Shown: positions 51,043 to 60,679, counted from the first letter of the stretch. The stretch is 64,000 nt of DNA from VXOI01 sp965197575 (GCA_965197575.1 OZ240214.1:62001-126000), one strand, 5' to 3'. Translations and numbers: made by a program. Notes: a model not told the origin generated them from the sequence alone.

Positions 51043-51161
51043 GTAGCCCAACAACTTTGAAATGATGGCATGATGAGTATGCATCTTGACGGGGAGCAAC
51101 ATTGCCCAAGTATTGCCGGGCAATCTCGGCTACTCATCATTTCAAAGATTTCGGACCACTA
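51041..51161. repeat. IS630-related MITE, type B
   Basis: The 121-bp element has TAGTAGCCCAACAACTTTGA on the left and, inverted on the right, TAGTGGTCCGAAATCTTTGA; inner arms AAATGATG...GATGAGTA and TACTCATCATTT extend the palindrome. Its ends match those of IS630 copy 2 rather than copy 1. Confidence 0.8.
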
Positions 51162-52395
51162 GTAGACCAACAGCTTTGAAATGAGGCATGAAGGATGTAT
51201 TCTCCCAAGCATAGGGATTAGTGGATTGGAGCAAGGGAGAATCGTCATGCCGGCCAAGAAATACCGTATCCAGCTGACAACCGAAGAGCAACAGGAACTG
51301 AAGGCGTTGGTTTCCCGCGGGCGTGCGGCGGCGTATAAGCAGACCCATGCCCGCATCTTGCTGCTGAGCAATGAGGCGCAAGCAGACGGGTCCCTGAAGG
51401 ACGAAGAGATTGCCAGAGTTCTCAAGATTAGCAGCGCGACGGTTGAAAGGGTGCGCCGTTGTTGTGTGGAGGAAGGGATTGAGGCGGCGCTGAACCGTAA
51501 GCGGCAACTGCGCCGCCGTCAGAAGAAACTGGATGGCGCCGGGGAAGCCCACTTGATTGCGTTGGCCTGTGCGGAACCGCCGGAAGGCCGCGTGCGTTGG
51601 ACGCTGAAGTTGTTGGCGGACCAGCTGGTCGAATGCGAGATAGTGGAGAGCATCAGCGGCGAGACGGTGCGCCAGGCGCTTAAAAAAACGAACTCAAGCC
51701 CTGGCTGAAAGAGTGCTGGTGCATCCCGCCTGAAAGCAACGCGGACTTTGTGTGCGCGATGGAAGATGTACTGGAAGTCTACCAGCGCTCCTACGGGGAC
51801 AACGAAGTGCTGGGGTGCCTGGATGAGACCAGCAAACAGCAAGTGAAGGAGACCCGGGTGGGGCGGCCGGCCGGGCCGGGCGCGGCGGCGGTGTACGATT
51901 ACGAATACGAGCGCAATGGCGTGAGCAACCGGTTCATGTTGTTTGCGCCCTTGGCAGGATGGCGGCGGGTCGAAGTGACGGACCGCCGCACGAAAGTGGA
52001 TTGGGCGCGGCAGATCAAGAAGCTGGTGGATGAGGACTATGCTGGCAAGGACCGGATTGTGCTGGTGATGGACAACCTGAACACCCACCATCCGGCCTCG
52101 TTGTACGAGGCGTTTGAGCCTGCCGAGGCGCGGCGCATCGCCGAACGGCTGGAGGTCCACTACACGCCGAAACATGGGAGTTGGCTGAACATGGCCGAGA
52201 TTGAGATCGGGGTGCTGGCCCGGCAATGTCTGGACCGGCGTATGGCCAGCCAAAGTATCCTGCGCCGCGAGGTCAACGCTTGGCAAGGCCGACGCAACCG
52301 GGACACGATACAAGTGAACTGGCGCTTCACCACCGAGGATGCGCGCATCAAACTGAAGTCTCTATATCCAGCAATTCAAGGTTGTTGAACTACTA
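51160..52395 (+). mobile_element. IS630-family element, copy 2 (intact)
   Basis: The ends are TAGTAGACCAACAGCTTTGA on the left and, inverted, TAGTAGTTCAACAACCTTGA on the right, with TA at 51160-51161 and 52394-52395. It encodes a transposase distinct from copy 1. Confidence 0.84.
51247..52388 (+). CDS. IS630 transposase made by -1 frameshift (copy 2)
   Basis: ATG 51247 starts MPAKKYRIQLTTEEQQELKA; the first frame reaches LKKTNSS and a stop at 51708. The second frame continues to 52388. At TAAAAAAACG (51681-51690) a -1 slip gives LKKNELKPWLKECW. The second part has LGCLDETSKQQVKETR, LVMDNLNTHHPASLYEAF and KHGSWLNMAEIEIG with the DDE residues. About 380 residues in all. Same slippery A7 as copy 1 though the protein sequences differ clearly. 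A GCAAGGGAG ribosome site is present. Confidence 0.88.
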
Positions 52396-52515
52396 GTGCC
52401 GTTTCCACTTGAATATGCCTTATATCGGATATCTGTTAATCATTCCCGCGCAAGCAGGAATCCAGAGTTAGAGGCAGCCTTCCAGTATCAATAAATCTAA
52501 CTGGAAACGGTACTA
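52394..52515. repeat. IS630-related MITE, type A, copy 2
   Basis: TAGTGCCGTTTCCACTTG on the left and AACTGGAAACGGTACTA on the right frame a 122-bp sequence that matches the copy at 50921-51042 almost base for base. The left TA is shared with IS630 copy 2. Confidence 0.85.
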
Positions 52516-52738
52516 GTTAATCTTCGGTTCCCTGGCCTGAAGTTCTTGGTTATCTACAATACTCTGCGGCGTTGGTCCAGGCATTGACGTTGAGTTTGGC
52601 TAATCTGGTCGCCCCGTGCGGCGCAGCTGGCGCGGAATTATCCTGTTCAACTTCTGATGCTGACCGATACGCGCCTCTGGATGTGGATCGCCGCACTAGT
52701 CGGCCAAGACCTGGACGGCGCCTCATGAGCAGGCCGTT

Positions 52739-52861
52739 CGGAACGCCGAGGCGAAAGTTGTGCGAGAGAACATCGGCCTTGGCGATGAGCTTTTGGACGA
52801 CCTCTTTTCCCCCGGGGGTCTGAAGGTCAACCTGGATGCCTTCCTTGCCAGCGTAAGGATA
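52739..52861 (-). pseudogene. CaiB/BaiF CoA-transferase fragment
   Basis: The reverse strand encodes YPYAGKEGIQVDLQTPGGKE, VVQKLIAKADVLSHNFRLGV, which is the N-terminal pattern (nKxxvxLDLktpeGrevlxrLv...aDVlveNFRPGv) of class III CoA-transferases. No start and no continuation fit this frame on either side, so only a scrap is left, next to the MITE chain and cassette C. It may have been cut by the rearrangements. Confidence 0.65.
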
Positions 52862-52957
52862 CGCCTCGGCGTCACAGCACACCGCTGGCGTCTCCTGACA
52901 CACCACATCGTGGGAAAGTGCCCGGGAATGCGCGCAGATTTGGAAGCGCACAGGCCC

Positions 52958-53956
52958 CTACAAATTTATCGAGGGTTCTTCGTAATCTTTCAGCTTGTTG
53001 TAGATTTGAAGCCGGTGATGGTAGGACTCCAAAACTATGATGCGGTCGTAGTCGTCAACGTTGACAGCCACCGGTCGCCTGAATCGCCACTCAGGCTCCA
53101 AATCTGTCCGCCGCCTGGCTTTGATGATATCCGGATTGGCGTCGATGTAGGTCTGGGCCCATGGCGAAGGCTCTTGGGCGTCACCGACCAGCGCCGTAAT
53201 GTATTGGCCCTCGTCGTCGTAGATCTGGACGCGGTGGTTTCCCCAGTCTGTTACGTACACATCCCCGTCTGAGTCAACAGCTGCGCCGGATGGGCCTTTG
53301 AGAGAGCCCACCCCGGCGCTGGAGCCTTCGAACTTAACGAGCAACTCTCCGTCGGGGGAGAATTTCTGCACCCGGTTATTTCCCCAGTCCGCGACGTAGA
53401 TGTTGTCCTGACGGTCGATGCAGACGCCCCATGGCATCTCCAGATCTCCGTCACCGGCCCCTCGCTTCCCGAACTTGGACTGAAACTCACCGATCATGCT
53501 GAAACTTTGCACCCGATGATTCTGGCTGTCCGCCACCCAAAGGGTTCCGTGGGAATCGAATGCAATTCCTGACGGTCCGTTTAGCTGCCCGTCTTCGCTG
53601 CCTGGCCTGCCCCAATGATACCGATAGGCGCCCTCTTCATCGTACATGGTTATCCGGTTGACATACTCGTCCGAAACGAACACTCGCCCGTGACGGTCCA
53701 AATCAATTGAACGGGGCCAGACAAAGCGGCCGTCTTCCGCGCCGACAGAGCCGAACTGGCCTTGAAACTCGTGGTCGAAGTTGATCTTGCTGACACGCTG
53801 CCCCAATTGTTCCACACCGCGGCTCAACACATAAATTCGACCGTTCGATCCCAGGACGAAATCTTGCGGAGCCCAAAATCCCCGGCCAGCCTGACTGTAC
53901 ATACCTATGCAGTAGCTGTAGTCATACACCCGGCCAGCGGCGACGGTGGTCAGCAT
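52958..53956 (-). CDS. NHL-repeat beta-propeller protein, cassette C
   Basis: The 332-residue protein is the closest paralogue of the cassette B NHL protein: MLTTVAAGRVYDYSYCIGMY at the start, GRFVWPRSIDLDRHGRVFVS, TLWVADSQNHRVQSFS, NIYVADWGNNRVQKFSPDG, DVYVTDWGNHRVQIYDDEGQ and EPEWRFRRPVAVNVDDYDRI. It has about six NHL repeats and no signal. It ends the minus-strand unit DUF1800-DUF1501-NHL and starts 36 nt after DUF1501. Base composition is somewhat more AT-rich than in cassette B. Confidence 0.94.
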   Translation of the reverse strand: MLTTVAAGRVYDYSYCIGMYSQAGRGFWAPQDFVLGSNGRIYVLSRGVEQLGQRVSKINFDHEFQGQFGSVGAEDGRFVWPRSIDLDRHGRVFVSDEYVNRITMYDEEGAYRYHWGRPGSEDGQLNGPSGIAFDSHGTLWVADSQNHRVQSFSMIGEFQSKFGKRGAGDGDLEMPWGVCIDRQDNIYVADWGNNRVQKFSPDGELLVKFEGSSAGVGSLKGPSGAAVDSDGDVYVTDWGNHRVQIYDDEGQYITALVGDAQEPSPWAQTYIDANPDIIKARRRTDLEPEWRFRRPVAVNVDDYDRIIVLESYHHRLQIYNKLKDYEEPSINL

Positions 53957-53992
53957 GTCCGCTCTCCCGTGAACGAATTTGGGATCTTAAAG

Positions 53993-55129
53993 CTACACGA
54001 AGGACATTTGCTCGAACTGTCCGCCGACGATGGGTACCGGGTCCAGTCCCAGCCATCTTTCCGCCAAGGTGGAGTAGAAGCCACGAAAATCGTAGTTGGG
54101 CGCCAGGTCCCCTTGGGAGAGATCTCCCGGTTTCAACGACGGATAGGTCCCGTACATTCCACCATTTACCCGGTCGCCGATGGCGAACGCTACCCCAGCC
54201 GCTCCGTGGTCGGTACCAGTGCCATTATCGCGGACGCGGCGTCCAAACTCGCTGAACAACATAATAACCACCTCGTCTGAGGCGTCGTGCTCACGCAGGT
54301 CGGCGAAGAAGTCGTGTATGGCAGCGGAAATGTCCATCCAGAGTTTGGTATGTGATCCCATCTGGTCATAATGGGTGTCGAAGGGCCCGTATGACGTGTA
54401 AAAGACCTGGGTACCCAGGCCAGCCAGATGCACCTGGGCCACGTCTCTGAAGCGCCTGGCGATGGGATTATTGGCGTATTCTACGTTTGAGGAATAGGTT
54501 TGGGGAGCAACCCGGATGATGTCGGCTCCTCTCAACGCATCCCGTCCTGCCTGTCCCAGATATTCCATGGTCGGTCCGGTGCCGATGGCGGGAGCGTACA
54601 TGCGGGCGAAGCTGTCCAATAACTGGACTCGCTCCTGCTCAGACGCGATTCCAGGATTTGATGAGAGCACGCCGTATGTGGGAAGGTGGTTGACAGAAGT
54701 AACAGGAACCCCCCGCATGGTTAGCGCCCGGGGCAAACCCTGGCCTAAGCTCACACCCTTCAGCACGTTCTCGCCGCCAGGATCCAAGTCCCGGATGACC
54801 TTGGCGAGCCAGCCGTTAACCCCGATGGAATCCGGCTCGCAGGTATGCCAGATGTCCATGGCACGAAAGTGCGAACGGGGCGAATTATCAAATCCGATCC
54901 CGTGAATGATTGCCATGTCGCCCTGGTCGTAGATGTCTTTCAACGGCTCCGTGTCAGACCGGAATGCCAGTTCGTCATCTATGGGCAATAATTGGTCTTC
55001 GGCGATATGAACCTTGGGCCGGTTATCCCAATACAGAGGATTGCTATAAGGAACGATCGTATTGAGGTAATCGTTGGCCCCGGTTAGCTCCAGTACGACC
55101 AGCACGGGGTCCTTATGGGTTGATGCCAT
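53993..55129 (-). CDS. DUF1501 family protein, cassette C
   Basis: The 378-residue protein has the same length as the cassette B paralogue. LVVLELTGANDYLNTIVPYS at 8-27, MAIIHGIGFDNSPRSHFRAM near 71, YGPFDTHYDQMGSHTKLWMD near 247 and SEFGRRVRDNGTGTDHGAAG near 297 are the family signatures. ATG 55129 is chosen because AAGGA lies 7 nt upstream; an earlier start would run into the preceding gene. The N terminus MASTHKDPVLVVLELTG is not a secretion signal. Confidence 0.95.
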   Translation of the reverse strand: MASTHKDPVLVVLELTGANDYLNTIVPYSNPLYWDNRPKVHIAEDQLLPIDDELAFRSDTEPLKDIYDQGDMAIIHGIGFDNSPRSHFRAMDIWHTCEPDSIGVNGWLAKVIRDLDPGGENVLKGVSLGQGLPRALTMRGVPVTSVNHLPTYGVLSSNPGIASEQERVQLLDSFARMYAPAIGTGPTMEYLGQAGRDALRGADIIRVAPQTYSSNVEYANNPIARRFRDVAQVHLAGLGTQVFYTSYGPFDTHYDQMGSHTKLWMDISAAIHDFFADLREHDASDEVVIMLFSEFGRRVRDNGTGTDHGAAGVAFAIGDRVNGGMYGTYPSLKPGDLSQGDLAPNYDFRGFYSTLAERWLGLDPVPIVGGQFEQMSFV

Positions 55130-55164
55130 CTTCATATCCTTCTGAATTGGCTGTAAGCACTTGC

Positions 55165-56574
55165 CTAGGCAAACTGATAGTCTCGTGAGGCGGCGATCAA
55201 GGTCAAAATCTTGCTCACATTCCGAAATGTGGCACTTAGTTCTTCTCTGGTGCCAAAGGCCAGCTCGCCACATTTTTCGGCATGGACCATCAATTCAGAG
55301 TGGGTCGCCTCACTGACTTCCAACGGTCCCATCGCATCAAGACAAGCTACCACTATCGCCTGGGGGGAATTATCCCCATGCACATTCACCAACACCCGCT
55401 TGATGATGGCCTGCACGCCTGGCAGCGAGGTGTCGCCAAGTATCCTCGCGGCAAAATTCACCCGGCGCATCAAAACTCCAGGGTCGATCCATTCGGAGCC
55501 GGTGTGCCAACCCTCCACGCTGGGAGGATTGAGAAGTTCCTGTCCCTGCCAACCGCACTCCAACGCCAGATTGTTGAATCCTGGCTTGAATCCGTTATAG
55601 TTGCCCGCCATACGCACGGTGCCAACGATCAATTCAGCCGGGCTCTTCACCCGGGCGAAGCGGGCGTTCTTGAAGAACTCCGAGTTGAACAATGCTCGCA
55701 AAATAGACCGGATGTCACCACGGGACTCATTGTAGGCATCCACCAACAACTCGATGGCTTCAGGATCAATGGGTGGTGTAATGTTCCAACTGGCGACATG
55801 GGGCTCGTCGGCGACGAAGAATCTGTAGAGGTGGCGGGCCAGAAACCGGGCCGTAGCCGGCTGATCCACGATAATGTCCACGATGTCTTCGCCATTGAAG
55901 TTCCCGGTATGTCCCAGGAAGGTCTTCTCCCGATCGTCGTGGTCCTCAGGTTTGTACTCGAATTGCCAGTGGAAACGACCGTAAGGATTACGGGGAATTT
56001 TGGGGGCAATCGTCCATCCGGTAAAGGCCCTGGATGCTTCCCTGATATCGTCCTCTGAGTAGTTTCCGACTCCGAGGGAAAAAAGCTCCAACAGCTCCCG
56101 CCCCCAATTCTCATTTATGGCGCCGTCATGATTTCCGTGGTTGTCCAGCCAGAAGATCATGGCAGGCGACTTTGCAACCTCCACCAGCAGGTCACGGTAA
56201 GTACCCAATCCGTGTTCACGGAAGAGGGCAATCTGGCGAGTCAGCTCCGTTGGATTGTCCACCTTGGAGTTGCTGGTGGCGAACAACTGATGCCAAAAGA
56301 GGGCCATCTTCTCTTCCAGAGGACGTTTGGTGTTGATCATCCGGAAAACCCAATCGGCCTGATTGATCGGCGGCGCCCCGGCCCCCTCATAACCCGGGAA
56401 GAACCGGTACAGCAGTTCGTCGTCTATGGCCGGCTGCCGCTCTGGATGCAGAAGCTCCTCGACCACGGCTTCGTAGCCTTTGGAGACACGCTCCTCCAGT
56501 TCCTCACGGGGATCACCGAAGCCCGCTCGTCTCATTAGGTGGGCCATCAACCGAATGTCTTCTTGGTGGGGCAT
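55165..56574 (-). CDS. DUF1800 domain protein, cassette C
   Basis: The 469-residue protein matches the cassette B paralogue along its length: LMAHLMRRAGFGDPREELEE near residue 10, KMALFWHQLFATSNSKVDNP near 93, INENWGRELLELFSLGVGNY near 155, IREASRAFTGWTIAPKIPRN, YKPEDHDDREKTFLGHTGNF near 210, FLARHLYRFFVADEPHVASW, NNLALECGWQGQELLNPPSV and EGWHTGSEWIDPGVLMRRVN. ATG 56574 is preferred because GGAGAGG lies 7 nt upstream. It is the first gene of its unit and has a clear promoter. Confidence 0.95.
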   Translation of the reverse strand: MPHQEDIRLMAHLMRRAGFGDPREELEERVSKGYEAVVEELLHPERQPAIDDELLYRFFPGYEGAGAPPINQADWVFRMINTKRPLEEKMALFWHQLFATSNSKVDNPTELTRQIALFREHGLGTYRDLLVEVAKSPAMIFWLDNHGNHDGAINENWGRELLELFSLGVGNYSEDDIREASRAFTGWTIAPKIPRNPYGRFHWQFEYKPEDHDDREKTFLGHTGNFNGEDIVDIIVDQPATARFLARHLYRFFVADEPHVASWNITPPIDPEAIELLVDAYNESRGDIRSILRALFNSEFFKNARFARVKSPAELIVGTVRMAGNYNGFKPGFNNLALECGWQGQELLNPPSVEGWHTGSEWIDPGVLMRRVNFAARILGDTSLPGVQAIIKRVLVNVHGDNSPQAIVVACLDAMGPLEVSEATHSELMVHAEKCGELAFGTREELSATFRNVSKILTLIAASRDYQFA

Positions 56575-56629
56575 TACCACCTCTCCGTTTACCGAGCCCA
56601 AAGCACTCAGCCAAGCGCCCATTCACGAC

Positions 56630-56658
56630 ATCTTAGGATTGGCCAAATCGAATGTCAA
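56630..56658 (-). promoter_or_regulatory. Sigma70-like promoter of cassette C
   Basis: On the reverse strand TTGACA (56658-56653) is followed after 17 nt by TAAGAT (56635-56630), about 56 nt before the ATG at 56574. Confidence 0.7.
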
Positions 56659-56858
56659 CAAAAGAGTCGATGTCCCCAGGGCAATCGCGTCTTAATTCGT
56701 AACTAGCAAAATCCACAGACGTCCGAAGGAATGGCAAGGCTCGAAGTCTCTGGAAAGGCACCTGACCCCTGAATTTCGGAGGATCCTAAGCTCGCTATGG
56801 CCCTGAGAAGCCGCTAGTTAACCTACTGTTGGCAGGAAACGTGCTTATTATTGTTTGC

Positions 56859-57251
56859 TCAGATAGATTCTATTGGCAGAAATTTAAGACGCGATTGCCC
56901 TGTCGATGTCCCTTCTACGCACGACAACCTCGAAAGGTTACTGCACAGATTCAGAGAACCCGACTCCCCTACACTGACCACGATCCGCTCGAAAATGCGC
57001 TTGGCGGTGTGGCGCTGCTTACGGGAAAGTCTGAGCTCGTCCTCAAGAATCCGGTCAATGATGCCCGTAAATGGCTCCAGCTTGGGGCGCCGGGGCGGAG
57101 TCTGCCGCCGGTAACCCGGCGGAACGGAGAATGCCAGCATTTTGCGCACGGTGTCCCGGTGCAGACCGAACACCCGCGCTGCTTCCCGGATGCTCATCCC
57201 CTCCACCATCACCGCCCGGCGAACCCGCAGATATACGTCCACTCTGTACAT
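56859..57251 (-). pseudogene. IS21-family IstA, N-terminal fragment
   Basis: The reverse frame gives MYRVDVYLRVRRAVMVEGMS, IREAARVFGLHRDTVRKMLA, FSVPPGYRRQTPPRRPKLEP, FTGIIDRILEDELRLSRKQR and HTAKRIFER, the IstA helix-turn-helix region. After about residue 92 the similarity ends, so the element is truncated. IS110 copy 1 lies at its upstream side. Confidence 0.82.
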
Positions 57252-57389
57252 CCATCGCACCATCCATAGGGTCGACTTCGAACCTATGAATGACGGCGGC
57301 CGGTACAGTATTCAATCGCCGAACGTCAGCAATCTATCCGCCCACGTGGTCCAATATATCTTCGCCGCTTACACCAGGTGTAAGCTTTC

Positions 57390-57560
57390 GTTGGGGCCTG
57401 TCGTCCGGGCAGAGTCCGGATTGGCATTGGAGCCTAATGCCCGGTCGATAGCATGGCCGGGGAGTCCTGAAGGCGGCATCATTGGTGAGGCCCCGCTGAG
57501 GGCGCTCCCGTTGGGTAGATTATACGCTGTGAGCGACTCCCTCCGGCGACAAGCCCACGC
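57390..57560 (+). ncRNA. Candidate IS110 bridge RNA region, copy 1
   Basis: The non-coding segment before the IS110 gene shares conserved blocks with the segment at 59095-59260: TGTCGTCCGGGCAGAG/TGTCGTCTGGACAGAG, ATAGCATGGCCGGGGAGTC/GTAGCATGGTCAGGGAGCC and GGCGGCATCATTGGTGA/GACGGCATCATTGGTGA. IS110 elements are known to express a bridge RNA from such a leader. No transcript is shown here; the boundaries are approximate. Confidence 0.4.
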
Positions 57561-57579
57561 TGTCATGGCAGAGGGGATG

Positions 57580-58995
57580 ATGAGCACACCCGGGAACGGC
57601 GCAGAATCCGCGGGAAAAGCCGGAGGGGGACGGCAGCGTCGGACAGGACATTTGTCCCAAGTGAACCTGAACGCCGCCGGCATTGACGTGGGAGCCAGCA
57701 GCCATTTCGTGGCGGTGCCCGAGGACCGTTGGGAACAGCCGGTGCGCGAATTTGAGGCCTTCACTGCGGACCTGTACCGCCTGGCCGATTGGCTGGCCGG
57801 GTGCGGTGTGGAGACAGTGGCGATGGAGTCCACCGGAGTCTACTGGATACCCCTGTTCGGAGTGCTGGAGGAGCGGGGGTTTGCGGTGATGCTGGTGGAC
57901 CCCCGGCGCATCAAGAACGTGCCCGGCCGCAAGACCGACGTGCAGGACTGTCAGTGGCTGCAGCAGTTGCACACCTGCGGGCTGCTGTCGGGAGCCTTCC
58001 GGCCCGAGGGGGAGATACGGCGCCTGCGCAGTTACCTGAGGCAGCGGGCCATGCTGGTGGAGTATGCGGCCCAGCATGTGCAGCACATGCACAAGGCGCT
58101 GACCCAGATGAACGTGAAGCTCCAGCACGTCATCAGCGACATCACCGGCAAGACCGGCATGGACATCATCGAGGCCATCGTGGGCGGCGAACGGAATCCC
58201 CGCAGGCTGGCCCGGTTTCGCCGCCCCGGAATGAAAGCGGACGAGGCGACGGTAGCCAAGTCGTTGCAGGGCCACTGGCGGGAGGAACACATCTTCGAGC
58301 TGACCCAGGCCCTGGAACTGTACCGGTTCTATCAGAGCAAGATTGCCAGGTGCGACCGTGAGATTGAAGCCCGGCTGTTGCGGTTTGAGGACCTTAGCGA
58401 TGAGGAGCCGCTGCCAGGCAATATCAGGAGGCGCAGCCAAGGAAACGCGCCGCGCTTCGATGTCCGGAGCCACCTGTACCGGATGACGGGGGTGGACCTG
58501 ACCACGGTCGACGGCATGGACGCTTTTACGGCGCTCAAGGTGGTCAGCGAGATTGGAACGGACATGACCAGATGGCAAAGCGCCAAGCACTTCGCGTCCT
58601 GGCTGGGTTTGAGTCCCAACAACCGCATCACGGGTGGGAAGGTGATCAGCTCCCGCACCAAGGCCAGTGCCAACCGGGCGGCCAAGGCCCTGCGCTTGGC
58701 GGCCAACTCGCTGCACCGCTCCGGCAGCGCCCTGGGCGCCTTCCTGCGCCGGAAGAAGTCGCACTTGGGAGCGCCCAAGGCCATCACCGCCACGGCGCAC
58801 AAGCTGGCCAGGATCATCTACGCCATGTTGCGCTACGGGCGGGAGTACGTGGATGCCGGCGCGGAACACTACGAGCGGCAGCATCACCAGAGGGCGCTGC
58901 GGGCCACGACCCGCCGTGCGGCACAACTGGGCTGTCAACTGGTCCCCATCTCCAATGCCGGTGACACGCGCCTGCCCCAGACTGCCACGGCGTGA
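57580..58995 (+). CDS. IS110-family transposase/recombinase (copy 1)
   Basis: The protein of about 471 residues has an N-terminal DEDD nuclease-like domain (D36 in GIDVGAS, E83 in AMESTGVYWIP, D120 and D123 in GRKTDVQDCQWLQ) and a C-terminal Transposase_20 domain with FASWLGLSPNNRITGGKVIS and the presumed catalytic Ser region SSRTKASANRAAKALRLAAN. Starting codon: the ATG at 57580 with GAGGGG upstream (57577 possible). IS110 enzymes use RNA-guided recombination. The frame is open to the end, so it may be active. A second copy is at 59274. Confidence 0.92.
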   Translation: MSTPGNGAESAGKAGGGRQRRTGHLSQVNLNAAGIDVGASSHFVAVPEDRWEQPVREFEAFTADLYRLADWLAGCGVETVAMESTGVYWIPLFGVLEERGFAVMLVDPRRIKNVPGRKTDVQDCQWLQQLHTCGLLSGAFRPEGEIRRLRSYLRQRAMLVEYAAQHVQHMHKALTQMNVKLQHVISDITGKTGMDIIEAIVGGERNPRRLARFRRPGMKADEATVAKSLQGHWREEHIFELTQALELYRFYQSKIARCDREIEARLLRFEDLSDEEPLPGNIRRRSQGNAPRFDVRSHLYRMTGVDLTTVDGMDAFTALKVVSEIGTDMTRWQSAKHFASWLGLSPNNRITGGKVISSRTKASANRAAKALRLAANSLHRSGSALGAFLRRKKSHLGAPKAITATAHKLARIIYAMLRYGREYVDAGAEHYERQHHQRALRATTRRAAQLGCQLVPISNAGDTRLPQTATA

Positions 58996-59094
58996 CGATG
59001 CCAGTTAGTGGGTAGCAGAGTTATGACCGTGTCCGGGCCGGGCAGAGACGACTAACTGGTGAGTCCGCCCAGGAATGTATACTCATGGTAAGGC

Positions 59095-59260
59095 GTGTCG
59101 TCTGGACAGAGACCGGGTGGGCACTGGTGGATATTACCCGATGGGTAGCATGGTCAGGGAGCCTTACGACGGCATCATTGGTGACGCCCCATCGGGGCGA
59201 TCCCGTTCCATAGATTGTTCGATGTTGGGACTCCCTCCAGAGACACGCCTCCAAGGCAGG
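59095..59260 (+). ncRNA. Candidate IS110 bridge RNA region, copy 2
   Basis: This leader of IS110 copy 2 has the same blocks in the same order as copy 1, with the variable parts between them (possible target and donor loops) changed. CGCCCCATCGGGGCG at about 59185 is a perfect hairpin. Confidence 0.4.
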
Positions 59261-59273
59261 TGTGGAGGGAATG

Positions 59274-60670
59274 ATGAGCAGAGGCAAGAGCGGCGCAGAA
59301 CCGGCGGAGCTGTCCCGGTTGAACCTGAATTCGGCAGGCATAGACGTGGGCGCCACCAGCCATTTCGTCGCGGTTCCCGCCGACCGCGCGGAGCAGCCGG
59401 TGCAAGAATTTGAGGCTTTCACCGCGGACCTGTACCGCCTGGCCGATTGGCTGGCGGAGTGCGGCGTGGAGACCGTGGTCATGGAGTCCACCGGGGTGTA
59501 TTGGATTCCTCTGTTCGGAGTTTTGGAGGAACGGGGATTCCAGGTGATGCTGGTGGACCCCAGACGCATCAAGAACGTGCCCGGCCGCAAGACGGATGTG
59601 CTGGACTGTCAGTGGCTGCAGCAGTTGCACACCTACGGGCTGCTGTCGGGAGCCTTTCGGCCCGAGGCCGACATCCGGCGGTTGAGAAGCTATTTGCGGC
59701 AGCGGGCCATGCTGGTGGAGTATGCGGCCCAGCATGTGCAGCACATGCACAAGGCGCTGACCCAGATGAACGTGAAGCTCCAGCACGTCATCAGCGACAT
59801 CACCGGCAAGACCGGCATGGACATCATCGAGGCCATCGTGAGGGGCGAACGGAATCCCGGCAGACTGGCCCGGCTGCGCGATCCCAGGACCAAGGCCGAC
59901 GAGAAGACCATCGCCAAGTCGCTGCAGGGGCACTGGCGGCAGGAGCACATCTTTGAGCTGAGCCAAGCCCTGGAGCTGTACCGGGTTTATCAGTCCAAGA
60001 TTGCCGGGTGCGACCGTGAAATTGAAGCCCAACTGGAGCGGTTTGAAGACCACAGCGACGGCGAGCCTCCGGCTCCCAATGGCAAGAAGCGCAATCAGAA
60101 GAACGAGCCCCGCTTCGATGTCCAGAGCCAATTGTACCGGATGACTGGAGTGGACCTGACCCGCATCGACGGCGTGGACGGTTTCACGGCGTTGAAGGTG
60201 GTCAGTGAAATCGGCACGGACATGACGAAATGGCCCAGCGCCAAACACTTCGCGTCCTGGCTGGGGCTGAGCCCCAACAACCGCATCACCGGCGGCAGGG
60301 TCATCAGCTCCAAGACCAAGCCCAGCGCCAACCGGGCGGCGGCGGCATTGCGTCTGGCGGCCAACGCGCTGCACCGCTCCGGCAGCGCCCTGGGGGCGCC
60401 TTCCTGCGCCGGAAGAAAGCCCACCTGGGAGCGCCCAAGGCCATCACGGCGACAGCGCACAAGCTGGCCTGCATCATCTATTCCATGCTCCGACACGGCC
60501 AACAGTACGTGGACGCTGGCGCCGAATACTACGAACGTCAGTATCAGCAGCGGGCATTGCGCACCGCCCAGCGTCGAGCCGCCCAATTGGGCTACCAGCT
60601 GGCGCCCCTGTCCGATGGTGAGCACCATCCTCTGGGCGTGCCCCTCAACCCACCAGCGGCAGTCGCCTGA
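59274..60670 (+). pseudogene. IS110-family transposase (copy 2), one frameshift
   Basis: The protein is strongly like copy 1 (same GIDVGAT, VMESTGVYWIP, KTDVLDCQWLQ and FASWLGLSPNNRITGGRVIS). Near 60395 it reads CTGGGGGCGCC where copy 1 has CTGGGCGCC: the extra base shifts the frame. The true C terminus (RRKKAHLGAPKAITATAHKL, EYYERQYQQRALRTAQ) continues in the next frame to 60670. The G run makes a sequencing or assembly error possible; otherwise it is a recent pseudogene. Confidence 0.85.
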
Positions 60671-60679
60671 AAAACCGTG

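Noticed and set aside
50921..52515. CRISPR array from repeated 122-bp units
   Set aside because: The units are two copies only, with inverted ends and TA flanks, and the interval is an IS630 gene. They are MITEs.
52550..52951. 133-residue minus-strand open frame as a gene
   Set aside because: Only a stretch of about 40 residues resembles CoA-transferase; the rest is not similar to any family, so only a fragment is called.
57142..57579. Upstream extension of IS110 copy 1 by about 146 residues
   Set aside because: The extension reads through the non-coding leader conserved with copy 2 and has no family similarity; a ribosome site lies just before 57577-57580.
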